From SAR324 cluster bacterium (GTDB lineage Bacteria; SAR324; XYD2-FULL-50-16): 64,000 bases of DNA. A program made the position numbers and the translations under genes. The notes under the pieces were generated by a model that was not told the origin of the DNA, ran no database searches, and worked only from the letters and a program-made list of their open reading frames with translations. This document shows positions 27,801 to 36,708 of this stretch, piece by piece; within the stretch, counting starts at the first letter, position 1, and each line of letters begins with the position of its first letter. Where the stretch lies: NCBI GenBank assembly GCA_028282885.1, contig JANQGX010000045.1:124001-188000 (forward strand), in the 5' to 3' direction.

Positions 27801-28769
27801 ATGCAGACATTCTGTTATACACGACACAAGGAAAACGAAAAGCTGATCGACTTTCTGGTCAAAAGATTCCCGTATCAGGACAGGGAAAACTGGCTGAAGT
27901 CAATTCGTTCGGGTGCGATCAAACTGAACGGTAAGAAAACCTCTCCGGGCAAAACCCTGAAGAGTAAGGATGTTATCAGTTATGAAAGACCCCGGTCCCT
28001 GGAGCCGGAGGTTGATGACCGCTATTTGATTATGTACCTGGACCGATATATTCTTGTTGTGCAGAAAAGCGGCAATATTCCCATTGCTGAGTCGGGTCGA
28101 TACTATCGAAACACGCTGATTAATATCCTCAAAGAAAAGGAAGGGTATCCCGAGCTGTATGCGGTTCACCGACTGGATAAGGAGACATCTGGTGTGTTGC
28201 TGATAGCCAGGACGAAAGAGATTGCAACCAAACTGGGCACTCAGTTTGTTAATGGAATCCCCAAAAAGATTTATCACGCTGTTTTACGGGGTGAAATGCC
28301 CGACGATGAAGTATTGGTTGAACGTCCTATAAAGAAGTGCGGACCGGAACAGAGTAATATCAGAATCCGACAAGTGGTTGATGATTCGGGAAAACCATCA
28401 AAAACCATATTTAAAAAACTGGCATGTGGCAATGGATTAACCCTGGCTGAAATTCGGACTTTTACCGGTAGAACCCACCAGATCAGATGTCATGCCGAAC
28501 ACATAGGATTTCCAATTCTGGGAGACAAACTTTATGGACAGTCAGATGATGATTTCCTGGAGTTCCTGAACAATGTAAGGGAACCAATATTTGGAGAGTA
28601 CGGAAAGCTGGATCATCAGCTTCTTCATGCATCTTCCCTCAGTTTTGCCCACCCTGAAAGTGGCCGGGAGATGCAGTTTAGTACTGACTTCAGGGAGGAG
28701 TTTTCACAATTCGAAACGATCAGGCGCTGGCTGGATCGGTTTCATATCCCAGGGATTCTCCCATCCTGA
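27801..28769 (+). CDS. RluA-family 23S rRNA/tRNA pseudouridine synthase
   Basis: The 322-residue enzyme isomerises specific uridines in RNA to pseudouridine. An N-terminal S4-like RNA-binding region (about 10-65, DRENWLKSIRSGAIKLNGKK) is followed by the catalytic domain, with the nucleophile aspartate in YAVHRLDKETSGVLL and the later GRTHQIRCHAEHIGFPILGD. Both fit the RluA/C/D class. The target (as in RluD, RluC or TruC) cannot be assigned from sequence. Its 3' end overlaps the 3' end of convergent psd by 50 bp. Confidence 0.92.
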   Translation: MQTFCYTRHKENEKLIDFLVKRFPYQDRENWLKSIRSGAIKLNGKKTSPGKTLKSKDVISYERPRSLEPEVDDRYLIMYLDRYILVVQKSGNIPIAESGRYYRNTLINILKEKEGYPELYAVHRLDKETSGVLLIARTKEIATKLGTQFVNGIPKKIYHAVLRGEMPDDEVLVERPIKKCGPEQSNIRIRQVVDDSGKPSKTIFKKLACGNGLTLAEIRTFTGRTHQIRCHAEHIGFPILGDKLYGQSDDDFLEFLNNVREPIFGEYGKLDHQLLHASSLSFAHPESGREMQFSTDFREEFSQFETIRRWLDRFHIPGILPS

Positions 28770-29562
28770 CAACCTGATTCTGCCGAATGGGCGCAGGTTT
28801 GAAACGATCTTTTTCGAACAGAAGGATCACCGTACTTCCCAGTTGAAACTGCCCGATCTCCTGGCCTTTCTGATAGATTTTGGGAGGAAATACGGGGAGA
28901 TGAACCTGGGATCTTTTGCCACTATTGGAGGTGAGGTCGCTATAGTCCAGTTTTATCCTGCCGACGACGGTCGCCCCAACTTTGATAATGGCTAATTTAC
29001 CAAAACTTCCTTCCAGTTGAGTGACAATCCTCTCATTCAGGGAGAACAATCCGCCAACGTTGGTCACACCTACTGCATTTACGGGCCAAAGATTCCCGTT
29101 AAAATAGCTGAACTCATGCACAGTTCCCGCTGCGGGCGAATGAATTCGGTGATAATCCGAAGGACTCAGATAGAATGTGACAAAATATCCGTTCTCAAAT
29201 ATTTCTGCCTGTTTTTCTCCTACAAGATCCGTTAGAGAGTAGTAGATACCTTTGGTCTGGATCAGAAGACGGTTTTCTATGGTTCCGAATTCTGCAATTC
29301 TGCCGTCCACCGGACTGACAATTGAACCTGTTTTCTGGTCGATTGGCCTCGATCCGGGATTTAATTCCCGGGTGAAGAACTCATTGAATGATTTGAATCG
29401 ACTCAACGGGTGACGGATCTCACTTAGGTTAACCTTATAGTACCGGCTGTACATCCGAATAAAGGAAAGCAACAGAGGGGAAGGAACCTGGAGATCGGCC
29501 AGCTTTCCCATGAGTTTGCTGGTCAGATTTTTGGGAAGCAATTTTAGAAACAGATATTTCAT
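28720..29562 (-). CDS. psd: phosphatidylserine decarboxylase proenzyme
   Basis: The enzyme makes phosphatidylethanolamine from phosphatidylserine. It self-cleaves in the LGST motif (QFQLGSTVILLF, Leu241-Gly242-Ser243-Thr244), and Ser243 becomes the pyruvoyl group. Other conserved parts are SPVDGRIAEFG with the catalytic aspartate, and LSPSDYHRIHSPAAG with the histidines. At 280 residues it fits the bacterial type I proenzyme. No pssA is adjacent. The last 50 bp overlap antisense with the end of the pseudouridine synthase gene. Confidence 0.95.
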   Translation of the reverse strand: MKYLFLKLLPKNLTSKLMGKLADLQVPSPLLLSFIRMYSRYYKVNLSEIRHPLSRFKSFNEFFTRELNPGSRPIDQKTGSIVSPVDGRIAEFGTIENRLLIQTKGIYYSLTDLVGEKQAEIFENGYFVTFYLSPSDYHRIHSPAAGTVHEFSYFNGNLWPVNAVGVTNVGGLFSLNERIVTQLEGSFGKLAIIKVGATVVGRIKLDYSDLTSNSGKRSQVHLPVFPPKIYQKGQEIGQFQLGSTVILLFEKDRFKPAPIRQNQVVRMGESLGYETDPASA

Positions 29563-29688
29563 CGCACCGGTATAGAAGGACTTGGTTTAAGTGTATGAGA
29601 AGCCAGTCGTCAGTCATTTTGAATGTTAGGATCCACGATGGCCAGCTATCATTTTACAGAAATGTCAGATCAATTGGATTAAAACCAA

Positions 29689-31482
29689 TTAATCAGTAGC
29701 GAGCGCTGGCCCCTCAAACAGCTCTTTGACTTGATCCAAGCTGATGGTTTCCTTTTCCAACAGGAGATTAGCCAATTTCTCAAGCTGTTCCGCATGCTCG
29801 GACAGAATTCTTCTGGCACTACTGTAACTTTTCTCAATCAGATGCAGAACTTCGTGTTCCACCTTTTGCATGGTTTCCTCAGAGGCCGGATCCTCCGCGT
29901 TATAGTCCATAGCCAGATAATTCCCGCTATCGCCTTGGGGGATGGACAAGGCACCAAGATTCTCACTCATACCCCATTTACAAACCATCTGGTAAGCGAT
30001 ATTGGTGGCGCTTTTCAGATCCCCTTCCACCCCGGTGGAGAAGTCCTTCAACACGAGCTCTTCTGCTGCACGACCTCCCATGGCTACCGCCATTTTGGCG
30101 ATCAAAGCCTCTTTTTCCATGCTCAGTTTATCAGTTTCCGGGAGGAAAGATGTCAATCCCAAGGCTTGACCTCGGGGGATTATGGTTATTTTATGGATGG
30201 GATCGGCTTTATCCAGATAATAGGCGACAAGGGCGTGGCCTGCTTCATGGAATGCTGTGGCTCTTTTCTCATCTTCCTGCATGATCATGGATTTGCGTTC
30301 AGAGCCCATCATGACTTTATCCCTTGCCCATTCCATATCTTCCAGCATAACAGCCGGTTTGTTCAATCGGGCAGCCCTCAAAGCACTTTCATTGACAAGA
30401 TTAGCCAGATCCGCCCCGCTGAATCCCGGGGTTCCCCTTGCAATAACTGTCAGGTCAGTGTCGGGTGAGAGCTGGATCTTTTTTGAGTGCACTTCCAGAA
30501 TTTTTTTCCGACCGTTGATGTCTGGCAATCCTACATGGACTTGCCTGTCAAACCGACCGGGTCTCAGCAGGGCCGGATCCAAAATATCGACACGATTGGT
30601 GGCGGCGATGGTGATAATTCCTTCAGATCCGTCAAACCCGTCCATTTCAACCAGGAGTGCATTAAGGGTTTGCTCCCGTTCATCGTGCCCGCTGCCGAGG
30701 CCCGCTCCCCTGTGTCGACCGACAGCATCAATTTCGTCGATAAAAATAATACAGGGAGAGTTTTTATGTCCCTCTTCAAACAGATCTCTCACGCGGCTGG
30801 CACCAACGCCAACAAACATCTCAACAAAATCGGATCCCGAAATACTGAAAAACTGCACACCGGCCTCGCCGGCCACGGCTTTTGCCAAGAGAGTCTTTCC
30901 GGTTCCCGGGGGGCCCACCATTAACACACCCCTGGGAATCTTACCGCCCAGTTTCTGGAATTTTCCGGGATCTCTTAAAAAATCAACTATTTCAGCCAAC
31001 TCTTCTTTTGCCTCTTCAACACCTGCCACATCGCTGAAGGTTATTTTGCTTCCCAGGTCTTCATATTTTCTGGCTTTTGATTTACCTATCGACATAATCT
31101 TTCCCGATCCCGGCATTTTTCTCATCATGAAGATCCAGACTCCGATCAGCAGGAGCAGAGGGCCCCATTGCAGTAATAAAATCCAGTACCAGGGGGTATC
31201 CTCCTCATCTTCGATTTTTATCCGAACTCGTTTACTGCGGAGATTGTCAATTAAGGCGGGGTCGTATGTACCGGTTGTTTTGAACTCCTTGCCGGAGGTG
31301 GTAACACCTTTAATGTTGTTTCCGCTGATGACGACGCTGGCTATCTGCCCCCTGTCGAGATTCTGGAGAAAGTCACTATAGCCGATCTCAATGGCAGGGG
31401 CCGTCTCCCATTTGAAATTATTAATTAAGGTGAAAAACAGAACCAGCAGCACAAGACCGGTTAATAAGGATCGACTGTTCAC
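29689..31482 (-). CDS. ftsH: ATP-dependent zinc metalloprotease FtsH
   Basis: FtsH degrades misfolded membrane proteins and short-lived regulators. The 597-residue sequence has two N-terminal transmembrane helices flanking a periplasmic domain (about 30-95), then an AAA+ domain with Walker A GPPGTGKT (190-197), Walker [10 protein letters not shown], the pore loop MFVGVGASR, the second region of homology [20 protein letters not shown], and the zinc motif HEAGH (412-416). It is complete and normal in length. It is the last gene of a purC-pyrE-ftsH minus-strand group, 20 bp after pyrE. Confidence 0.98.
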   Translation of the reverse strand: MNSRSLLTGLVLLVLFFTLINNFKWETAPAIEIGYSDFLQNLDRGQIASVVISGNNIKGVTTSGKEFKTTGTYDPALIDNLRSKRVRIKIEDEEDTPWYWILLLQWGPLLLLIGVWIFMMRKMPGSGKIMSIGKSKARKYEDLGSKITFSDVAGVEEAKEELAEIVDFLRDPGKFQKLGGKIPRGVLMVGPPGTGKTLLAKAVAGEAGVQFFSISGSDFVEMFVGVGASRVRDLFEEGHKNSPCIIFIDEIDAVGRHRGAGLGSGHDEREQTLNALLVEMDGFDGSEGIITIAATNRVDILDPALLRPGRFDRQVHVGLPDINGRKKILEVHSKKIQLSPDTDLTVIARGTPGFSGADLANLVNESALRAARLNKPAVMLEDMEWARDKVMMGSERKSMIMQEDEKRATAFHEAGHALVAYYLDKADPIHKITIIPRGQALGLTSFLPETDKLSMEKEALIAKMAVAMGGRAAEELVLKDFSTGVEGDLKSATNIAYQMVCKWGMSENLGALSIPQGDSGNYLAMDYNAEDPASEETMQKVEHEVLHLIEKSYSSARRILSEHAEQLEKLANLLLEKETISLDQVKELFEGPALATD

Positions 31483-31502
31483 GGATTATCTCCCTGAGGT
31501 GG

Positions 31503-32123
31503 TTATTTAGGCTTTTGGGTTGATCTGGTCGACTTTAAAAAACTGAGGATGTCATCATATTCGGTTATATCGATCTGATTTGTCTCTCTCATTCTCTCCA
31601 GTATCTCAAAAATAGAGATAATTGAAAACAGTCGATATCCTACTGCCTGCAGACGCTCCCTGCCACCCTGTTCCCTGTCGATCAGGACTACGGTATCGGT
31701 AATATCTAATCCGCTTTGTTCAAAGAGTTCGAACGTTTCCAGCTTTGAGCCACCATCTGTGATTAAATCATCAATGATCAGCACCTTTTCTCCGGATTGC
31801 CAAACTCCCTCAATTCTTTTGGCTGTTCCGTAGTCTTTTATCTCTTTTCGGCAGTAGATCATCGGTTTTTTTGAAATCAGGCTGAAAGCTGTGGCGATCG
31901 GCAGTGCCGTGTAGGGTATCCCGGCAACTCGATCGAAACTCAGTTCCTTGCAGATATCAACAAGTACGGCAGCGATTTGTGAAAGGAGCTCGGGATAGCT
32001 GATAATCAGGCGGAGATCCAGATATATCGGCGACTTGATTCCCGATTTGAGGGTGAATTCCCCGAATTTGACCGCACCGATGGAAACCAGGGAATCGATA
32101 ATTGTTGTTTTTGATTTACTCAT
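31503..32123 (-). CDS. pyrE: orotate phosphoribosyltransferase
   Basis: The enzyme converts orotate and PRPP to orotidine 5'-phosphate in pyrimidine synthesis. The 206-residue sequence contains the PRPP-binding motif VLIIDDLITDGGSK and the N-terminal FTLKSGIKSPIYLDLR region found in the bacterial PyrE group. The KEIKDYGTAKRIEG loop carries catalytic lysines. It starts 4 bp after the purC stop and precedes ftsH by 20 bp, so all three are probably cotranscribed. This links purine and pyrimidine synthesis with protein quality control, likely by chance of operon structure. Confidence 0.95.
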   Translation of the reverse strand: MSKSKTTIIDSLVSIGAVKFGEFTLKSGIKSPIYLDLRLIISYPELLSQIAAVLVDICKELSFDRVAGIPYTALPIATAFSLISKKPMIYCRKEIKDYGTAKRIEGVWQSGEKVLIIDDLITDGGSKLETFELFEQSGLDITDTVVLIDREQGGRERLQAVGYRLFSIISIFEILERMRETNQIDITEYDDILSFLKSTRSTQKPK

Positions 32124-32127
32124 CTGT

Positions 32128-33006
32128 TCAGGAGCTCAGTTTTTGATAGACCTCTTCGTATTTGGCGAGAGTATTTCTGATAATCTCTTCCGGGAGTTGT
32201 GGTCCGGGCGGGGTTTTATCCCAGTCGAGTGTGGACAGGTAGTTGCGAATGATCTGCTTGTCATAACTCTGTTGCGACTGTCCAGGCATATATTCATCAG
32301 CAGGCCAGAATCGTGATGAATCGGGAGTAAGGACCTCATCAATAAGAATGATCTCGCCATTGAGAAGTCCAAATTCGAACTTGGTGTCCGCAATGATGAT
32401 CCCTTTGCTTAAAGCATAATCGGCCGCAGTTTTGTACAATTGAAGCGATTTCTCCTTGATTGTATCGACAATGGCCCCGTCAATGACCTTTCTCAGCTCC
32501 TGCTCATCAATATTCATGTCATGCCCGGTCTCCGCCTTGGTTGAGGGAGTGAAGAGTGGTTCCTCCAACTTGGCCGACTCTTTTAATCCGGGTGGCAGTT
32601 TGATTCCGCAAATGGCGCCGCTTTTCAGGTAGTCCTTATACCCGGAACCGGATAGATAGCCCCTGACAATAGCTTCCATTTCCACCATTTCGGTTTTCCA
32701 AACCAATACCGATCGATCTTTAAGTATTTCGTTGTATTTTGCACATTCCCCGGGGAAATCGGCGATTTCTGCAGAAATGATGTGATTCTTAATCATGTCC
32801 TTGGAGAAATCGAACCAAAAATTGGAGATTTTATTCAGGAGGCCTCCCTTTCCCGGAATCAGACTGGGGAGCACCACGTCAAATGCGGAGATACTGTCTG
32901 TTGCAACAATCAACAATTTGTCATCAAAATCGTAAACTTCCCTGACCTTCCCTTTTTTGTAGAGCTTCAATTCGGGACAAAGCAATGATTTTTGATCTGT
33001 TTGCAT
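32128..33006 (-). CDS. purC: phosphoribosylaminoimidazole-succinocarboxamide synthase (SAICAR synthetase)
   Basis: PurC joins CAIR and aspartate in purine biosynthesis. The ATG at 33006 gives a 292-residue enzyme beginning MQTDQKSLLCPELKLYKKGK, with the conserved GKVREVYD just behind. A longer frame from 33081 adds residues unlike the family. Visible motifs: VATDSISAFDVVLPSLIPGK, VEAIVRGYLSGSGYKDY-like substrate loop, LIDEVLTPDSSRFWP and DKQIIRNYL. The length agrees with the longer eukaryote-like bacterial PurC. No clear Shine-Dalgarno sequence precedes either start. Confidence 0.95.
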   Translation of the reverse strand: MQTDQKSLLCPELKLYKKGKVREVYDFDDKLLIVATDSISAFDVVLPSLIPGKGGLLNKISNFWFDFSKDMIKNHIISAEIADFPGECAKYNEILKDRSVLVWKTEMVEMEAIVRGYLSGSGYKDYLKSGAICGIKLPPGLKESAKLEEPLFTPSTKAETGHDMNIDEQELRKVIDGAIVDTIKEKSLQLYKTAADYALSKGIIIADTKFEFGLLNGEIILIDEVLTPDSSRFWPADEYMPGQSQQSYDKQIIRNYLSTLDWDKTPPGPQLPEEIIRNTLAKYEEVYQKLSS

Positions 33007-33365
33007 AATATTAGATGGTTGAAGTTTTTTTGAAGTTGGCGTGCAAAACCACGAGAAGAATTTGGACTGAAGGAGCCTCAATCAGCTCCGGTTTGAATCT
33101 CATTACTACACTGGGTGGCAGATGTCTTCAAGTGATAATTTTACTATGGCTGGGCTCAAGGGCAAGTCTTTTTGGTATTTGTCCGTTGAAGATCTGACAC
33201 GAATCAATTACTTTGGAGGGACCGAAGAACATAATGACCGCCTTTGATATAGCATAAACAATTGTGCTCGTAAAACTGTCAGCATTTGTCATATAATGTA
33301 TAGGCATTCTGCGGATATTTCAAAGAAGCCCGCACCCACTTCGATATTTAAGGATTAGCGACCCA
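33007..33365. other. divergent intergenic region between purC and cysG
   Basis: About 359 bp lie between the starts of purC (minus) and the siroheme synthase gene (plus). No PurR-box-like or riboswitch-like element that I can name and no tRNA is visible. Promoters in both directions are expected. Confidence 0.5.
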
Positions 33366-34766
33366 ATGGACTACTTACCGGTCTTTCTCGATATCAAAAA
33401 TCAACCCTGCCTTGTGGTTGGTGGCGATGATGATGCTGAAAGCAAAGTAAACCTACTGCTCAAAGCCGGAGCAAAAATCAAGCTCGTTTCTCCCGAATTG
33501 AAACTTGGCCTGGCCAGGCTTGCCGAAACAGGGAAGATCAAGCATTGTGACAGAGCTTTCAACGATGAGGATATCGAGGGATGTAAACTGGTAATTGTTG
33601 CCAGTGACGATAACATCCTAAGGGAAAAAGTTGCTCGGCTGGCACGTGACAGGAATATACCGGTGAATGTGGTGGATTATCCCAGGCTCTGCACCTTTAC
33701 CATGCCATCCATTATTGATCGAAGTCCTGTTTTGATTGCTGTTTCCACAGGAGGCACCTCGCCCACTCTGGCCAGGATCATCAGATCGAAACTGGAGGCT
33801 ATGCTGCCTCAGGCCTATGGGAGATTAGCAAGTCTGGTCAATGAGTTCAGGGAAAAATCGAAGTCTCTGAACTCGGACAGGGATGAAAATAGGCGATTCT
33901 GGAATAGGATATTCGCCAGCCCCATTATCGAACTGTTTTTATCAGGCAATGAAAAGGCCGCAAAAGATCAGATCAATAAGGAATTTGAGAATCGGCAGGA
34001 CATGAAGGGCAGTGTCGGCCAGGTCTGTCTTGTCGGGGCAGGTCCGGGAGACCCTGATCTCCTCACTCTCAGGGCACTTCGTCTCATCCAGAATGCCGAC
34101 ACCATTGTTTACGACCGTTTGGTATTTCCATCCATTCTTGATTATGCCAGGAGAGATGCCGAGTTGATTTATGTGGGGAAAAAAAGTGCCCAACACACCG
34201 TGCCACAGGACGGGATCAACCAAACCCTGGTAAATCTTGCCAAAGAGGGCAAAATGGTTGTGCGTCTCAAGGGAGGTGATCCGTTTATATTTGGCAGAGG
34301 CGGTGAGGAAGTAGAAATGCTGATCAAAGAGGGCATTTCCTACCAGGTGGTTCCGGGAGTAACGGCAGCATCCGGCTGCAGCACCTATGCCGGAATTCCG
34401 TTAACCCATCGGGATTACGCTCAATCCTGCACCTTGGTAACCGGCCACCTAAAAGATGGCAGTATCGATCTGAACTGGAACTGCCTGGTGAATCCCAACC
34501 AGACCATTGTTTTCTATATGGGAGTTGCCAATATTGAAAAAGTCTGCCAGGGGCTGATTAATCACGGCATGAGATCCGATATGCCGGCAGCAGTGGTGCA
34601 GAAAGGGACCACCAGAAATCAGAAGGTCATCACAGGAAATCTTTCCAATTTGCCGGAAATTGTCCGCTCAAATGATGTCAAGCCACCCAGCCTGATCATT
34701 ATCGGTGAGGTTGTCAAACTACACGAGAAACTGGGAGGAAGCAATCTGGACAGGATTGTGACTTGA
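33366..34766 (+). CDS. cysG: siroheme synthase (precorrin-2 dehydrogenase/ferrochelatase fused to uroporphyrinogen-III methyltransferase)
   Basis: The 466-residue protein makes siroheme from uroporphyrinogen III. Residues 1-210 are the CysG-N dehydrogenase/ferrochelatase module (MDYLPVFLDIKNQPCLVVGG, NVVDYPRLCTFTMPSIIDRS). Residues from about 218 are the SAM-dependent methyltransferase (VCLVGAGPGDPDLLTLRALR, VVRLKGGDPFIFGRGGEEV, GVTAASGCSTYAGIPLTHRD). The NAD-binding glycine loop reads VVGGDDDAESK, slightly different from the common GGGxVA form. The product serves sulfite or nitrite reductase, neither of which is in the window. It is convergent with the RelA/SpoT homologue gene (22 bp between stops). 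Confidence 0.95.
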   Translation: MDYLPVFLDIKNQPCLVVGGDDDAESKVNLLLKAGAKIKLVSPELKLGLARLAETGKIKHCDRAFNDEDIEGCKLVIVASDDNILREKVARLARDRNIPVNVVDYPRLCTFTMPSIIDRSPVLIAVSTGGTSPTLARIIRSKLEAMLPQAYGRLASLVNEFREKSKSLNSDRDENRRFWNRIFASPIIELFLSGNEKAAKDQINKEFENRQDMKGSVGQVCLVGAGPGDPDLLTLRALRLIQNADTIVYDRLVFPSILDYARRDAELIYVGKKSAQHTVPQDGINQTLVNLAKEGKMVVRLKGGDPFIFGRGGEEVEMLIKEGISYQVVPGVTAASGCSTYAGIPLTHRDYAQSCTLVTGHLKDGSIDLNWNCLVNPNQTIVFYMGVANIEKVCQGLINHGMRSDMPAAVVQKGTTRNQKVITGNLSNLPEIVRSNDVKPPSLIIIGEVVKLHEKLGGSNLDRIVT

Positions 34767-34788
34767 CTTTAAGGTTCGGCATCACGGA

Positions 34789-36189
34789 TCAGTTCTGGTT
34801 TAAGTATTTGATGATCTCCTTGCGCGACTTAGGCATGACGACTTCATTGATCCAGCTTTCATCTGCTACCACGGTGTCCGAAGTCAGCACTTTGACCATC
34901 ATGCCATCTTCCAGTATTTTCCCTCTCGGGTAACGAACATTATCGATAACACCCCCAATACTCTTAAGACCAAGTTCTGTGTGCACCATAAAGGCAAAAT
35001 CCAGAATGGTCGCCCCATATCTGAGCTCAATAATATCACCCGCGGGAGTCAGGGTTTGTATGGTCTTTGATTTGCTGTAGCGAAAAACATCATCGATCCG
35101 GATATTGTCTGAAGCCACTTCGAGATAGAGATTCAGGAACTCCTTGTAGTTTTCGGATTGATACACCCCTTCATTCAACAGGGTTAGAATTCCCTTGCGG
35201 TTTTCTTCCTGAAAATCCCTGGTGACAATAAATATCTGAATTCGTTCCCCATTGATGATTACTTTGGTGGTCAACCCTCGCCATCCGTTTGCTCTGGGGT
35301 TGGAAATATAGTCATAAATCGATTGGGGAATCGATCTAAAGCTGGTATGAATACAACCCAGCACATTGTAACAGTCGATGGTGCTGTGGGTTTCAACAAT
35401 AATCCCGTTCAAGACTCTATCTATTTCCCTGCGATTGAAGAGGTATTCCTGAGGTTGCTTGTATTGAGGGGAGATTGAGATAATCAGACCGGCTGGCGTG
35501 TTGTTTTCTATTCGTTTGATAATGCCCAGAATGGCTCGTTTACGTTCTTTGTAGAATGAGACAAGCTTGTTGGATGTGGCTTTATACGAATGGGGATAGA
35601 GTGTTTTAAAGACCCGATCTCGCAGCTCCTCTTCGATGTCTATCAATCCAAGCCCCTGAGCCACTTCGGCGTAGATGGCGATGGTTTCCTGACAAATCCG
35701 ACGCTGTTTGTCCCTGGGCAGAAAACTTAAATCAGATAAATTGTCAAGTCGATCCAGTAGCTTAACCAGGATAACCCGAAAATCAATGTTTCCGAGCTGG
35801 AAGATCTTGTACAGGGTGAGGTTCTGGTTCTCCCGAACCTTGGTCAGAGCATTGACCAGGGCTGAGACTGTCTCTCCGAACAGCTTGGTGATCTGCCTCT
35901 GAATCTTTTTTTTCTCTTTTTCCCCCTCGGTATCTTCAACTGAGTCATGCAGTAATGAAGATATAATTGTGTTGGTATCCAGGTTGTATTCTATGGCACT
36001 AAGAGCAACCCGGAGGGGGTGCACAAAATAGGGATCACCTGTTTTTCGGTATTGCCCTTCATGGGCATTTTCTCCAAATTTAATGGCTTTTTCGACGCTT
36101 TGTGCATCAACGGATTCGTTCTCCTTGAGTTTTTGTCGAAGCAGACTTTTGTATTTTTCCAGGTTTTGACTTGGATCGGTTAAGTTCAT
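34789..36189 (-). CDS. RelA/SpoT homologue: intact HD hydrolase, degenerate synthetase, TGS domain
   Basis: The 466-residue protein keeps the (p)ppGpp hydrolase site: Arg48 in QYRKTGDPYFVHP with His57, His81-Asp82 and Glu85-Asp86 in LLHDSVEDT, and Asp146/Asn150 in LLDRLDN. A TGS domain is clear at about 377-437 (TIQTLTPAGDIIELRYGATI). The central synthetase region is recognisable (DCYNVLGCIHTSFRSIP, YDYISNPRANGW) but damaged. The G-loop Tyr-Gln-Ser-Leu-His reads WRGLT, the catalytic EIQIRT glutamate position is arginine (RIQIFIVT), and the GRxK-YSIY segment is absent. There is no ACT domain; classical Rel/SpoT proteins are ~700-740 residues. I infer a hydrolase-only enzyme or regulator. Confidence 0.85.
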   Translation of the reverse strand: MNLTDPSQNLEKYKSLLRQKLKENESVDAQSVEKAIKFGENAHEGQYRKTGDPYFVHPLRVALSAIEYNLDTNTIISSLLHDSVEDTEGEKEKKKIQRQITKLFGETVSALVNALTKVRENQNLTLYKIFQLGNIDFRVILVKLLDRLDNLSDLSFLPRDKQRRICQETIAIYAEVAQGLGLIDIEEELRDRVFKTLYPHSYKATSNKLVSFYKERKRAILGIIKRIENNTPAGLIISISPQYKQPQEYLFNRREIDRVLNGIIVETHSTIDCYNVLGCIHTSFRSIPQSIYDYISNPRANGWRGLTTKVIINGERIQIFIVTRDFQEENRKGILTLLNEGVYQSENYKEFLNLYLEVASDNIRIDDVFRYSKSKTIQTLTPAGDIIELRYGATILDFAFMVHTELGLKSIGGVIDNVRYPRGKILEDGMMVKVLTSDTVVADESWINEVVMPKSRKEIIKYLNQN

Positions 36190-36231
36190 CTGAGACAGAA
36201 AGCTTGGTGTCGTTTCTTGAAAAATATATAG

Positions 36232-36654
36232 TTAACGGCAGGAAGAGCCAGAATCGTTTAAAAAATGTCTAGATTGCAACAGAAAAGATTTTTTTTGAAG
36301 CATATCATAGTATTGACAGGCATGTAATCTTTTTTGGTCGACGAGGTTATAGAACTTTGTTGTCCGCGACAACTGATTCTGGGTATCAGCCAGACGTCTG
36401 ATAGATTTCATACAGAATTGTGCAGAGAGTTTGAGATACGAGACCTCATTGGTCATCTGATAACTTTGGAAATAGGTTTCACTCCATTCCAGATCCTTTT
36501 TGGCTCTGCTCATCTGGCGGGTGAATTCGATATCAGCAGGTGTTTTGCTTTTCGGTACCGCTGGCGCCGCTTCCTGTGCCTTTATCCAATTCAGGTTTTG
36601 ACTTGCAAACAGCGTAACGACAAAGCAAATTAAGACAAACAGTCTAACACGCAT
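36232..36654 (-). CDS. small exported protein of unknown function
   Basis: This 140-residue product has a signal peptide (MRVRLFVLICFVVTLFASQ, cleavage probably near AQEAAP). The mature part is helical, charged and contains three cysteines (QFCMKS, HACQYY, SSCR). I recognise no family. It lies between the cNMP/pentapeptide gene (54 bp upstream) and the RelA/SpoT homologue gene (42 bp downstream) on the same strand, so it is likely in one transcription unit with them. Confidence 0.65.
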   Translation of the reverse strand: MRVRLFVLICFVVTLFASQNLNWIKAQEAAPAVPKSKTPADIEFTRQMSRAKKDLEWSETYFQSYQMTNEVSYLKLSAQFCMKSIRRLADTQNQLSRTTKFYNLVDQKRLHACQYYDMLQKKSFLLQSRHFLNDSGSSCR

Positions 36655-36708
36655 AGTTGTGCCGGATCTGGTGAGATAAGGTTGAATTGGATGATTATAA
36701 GATGTGGC

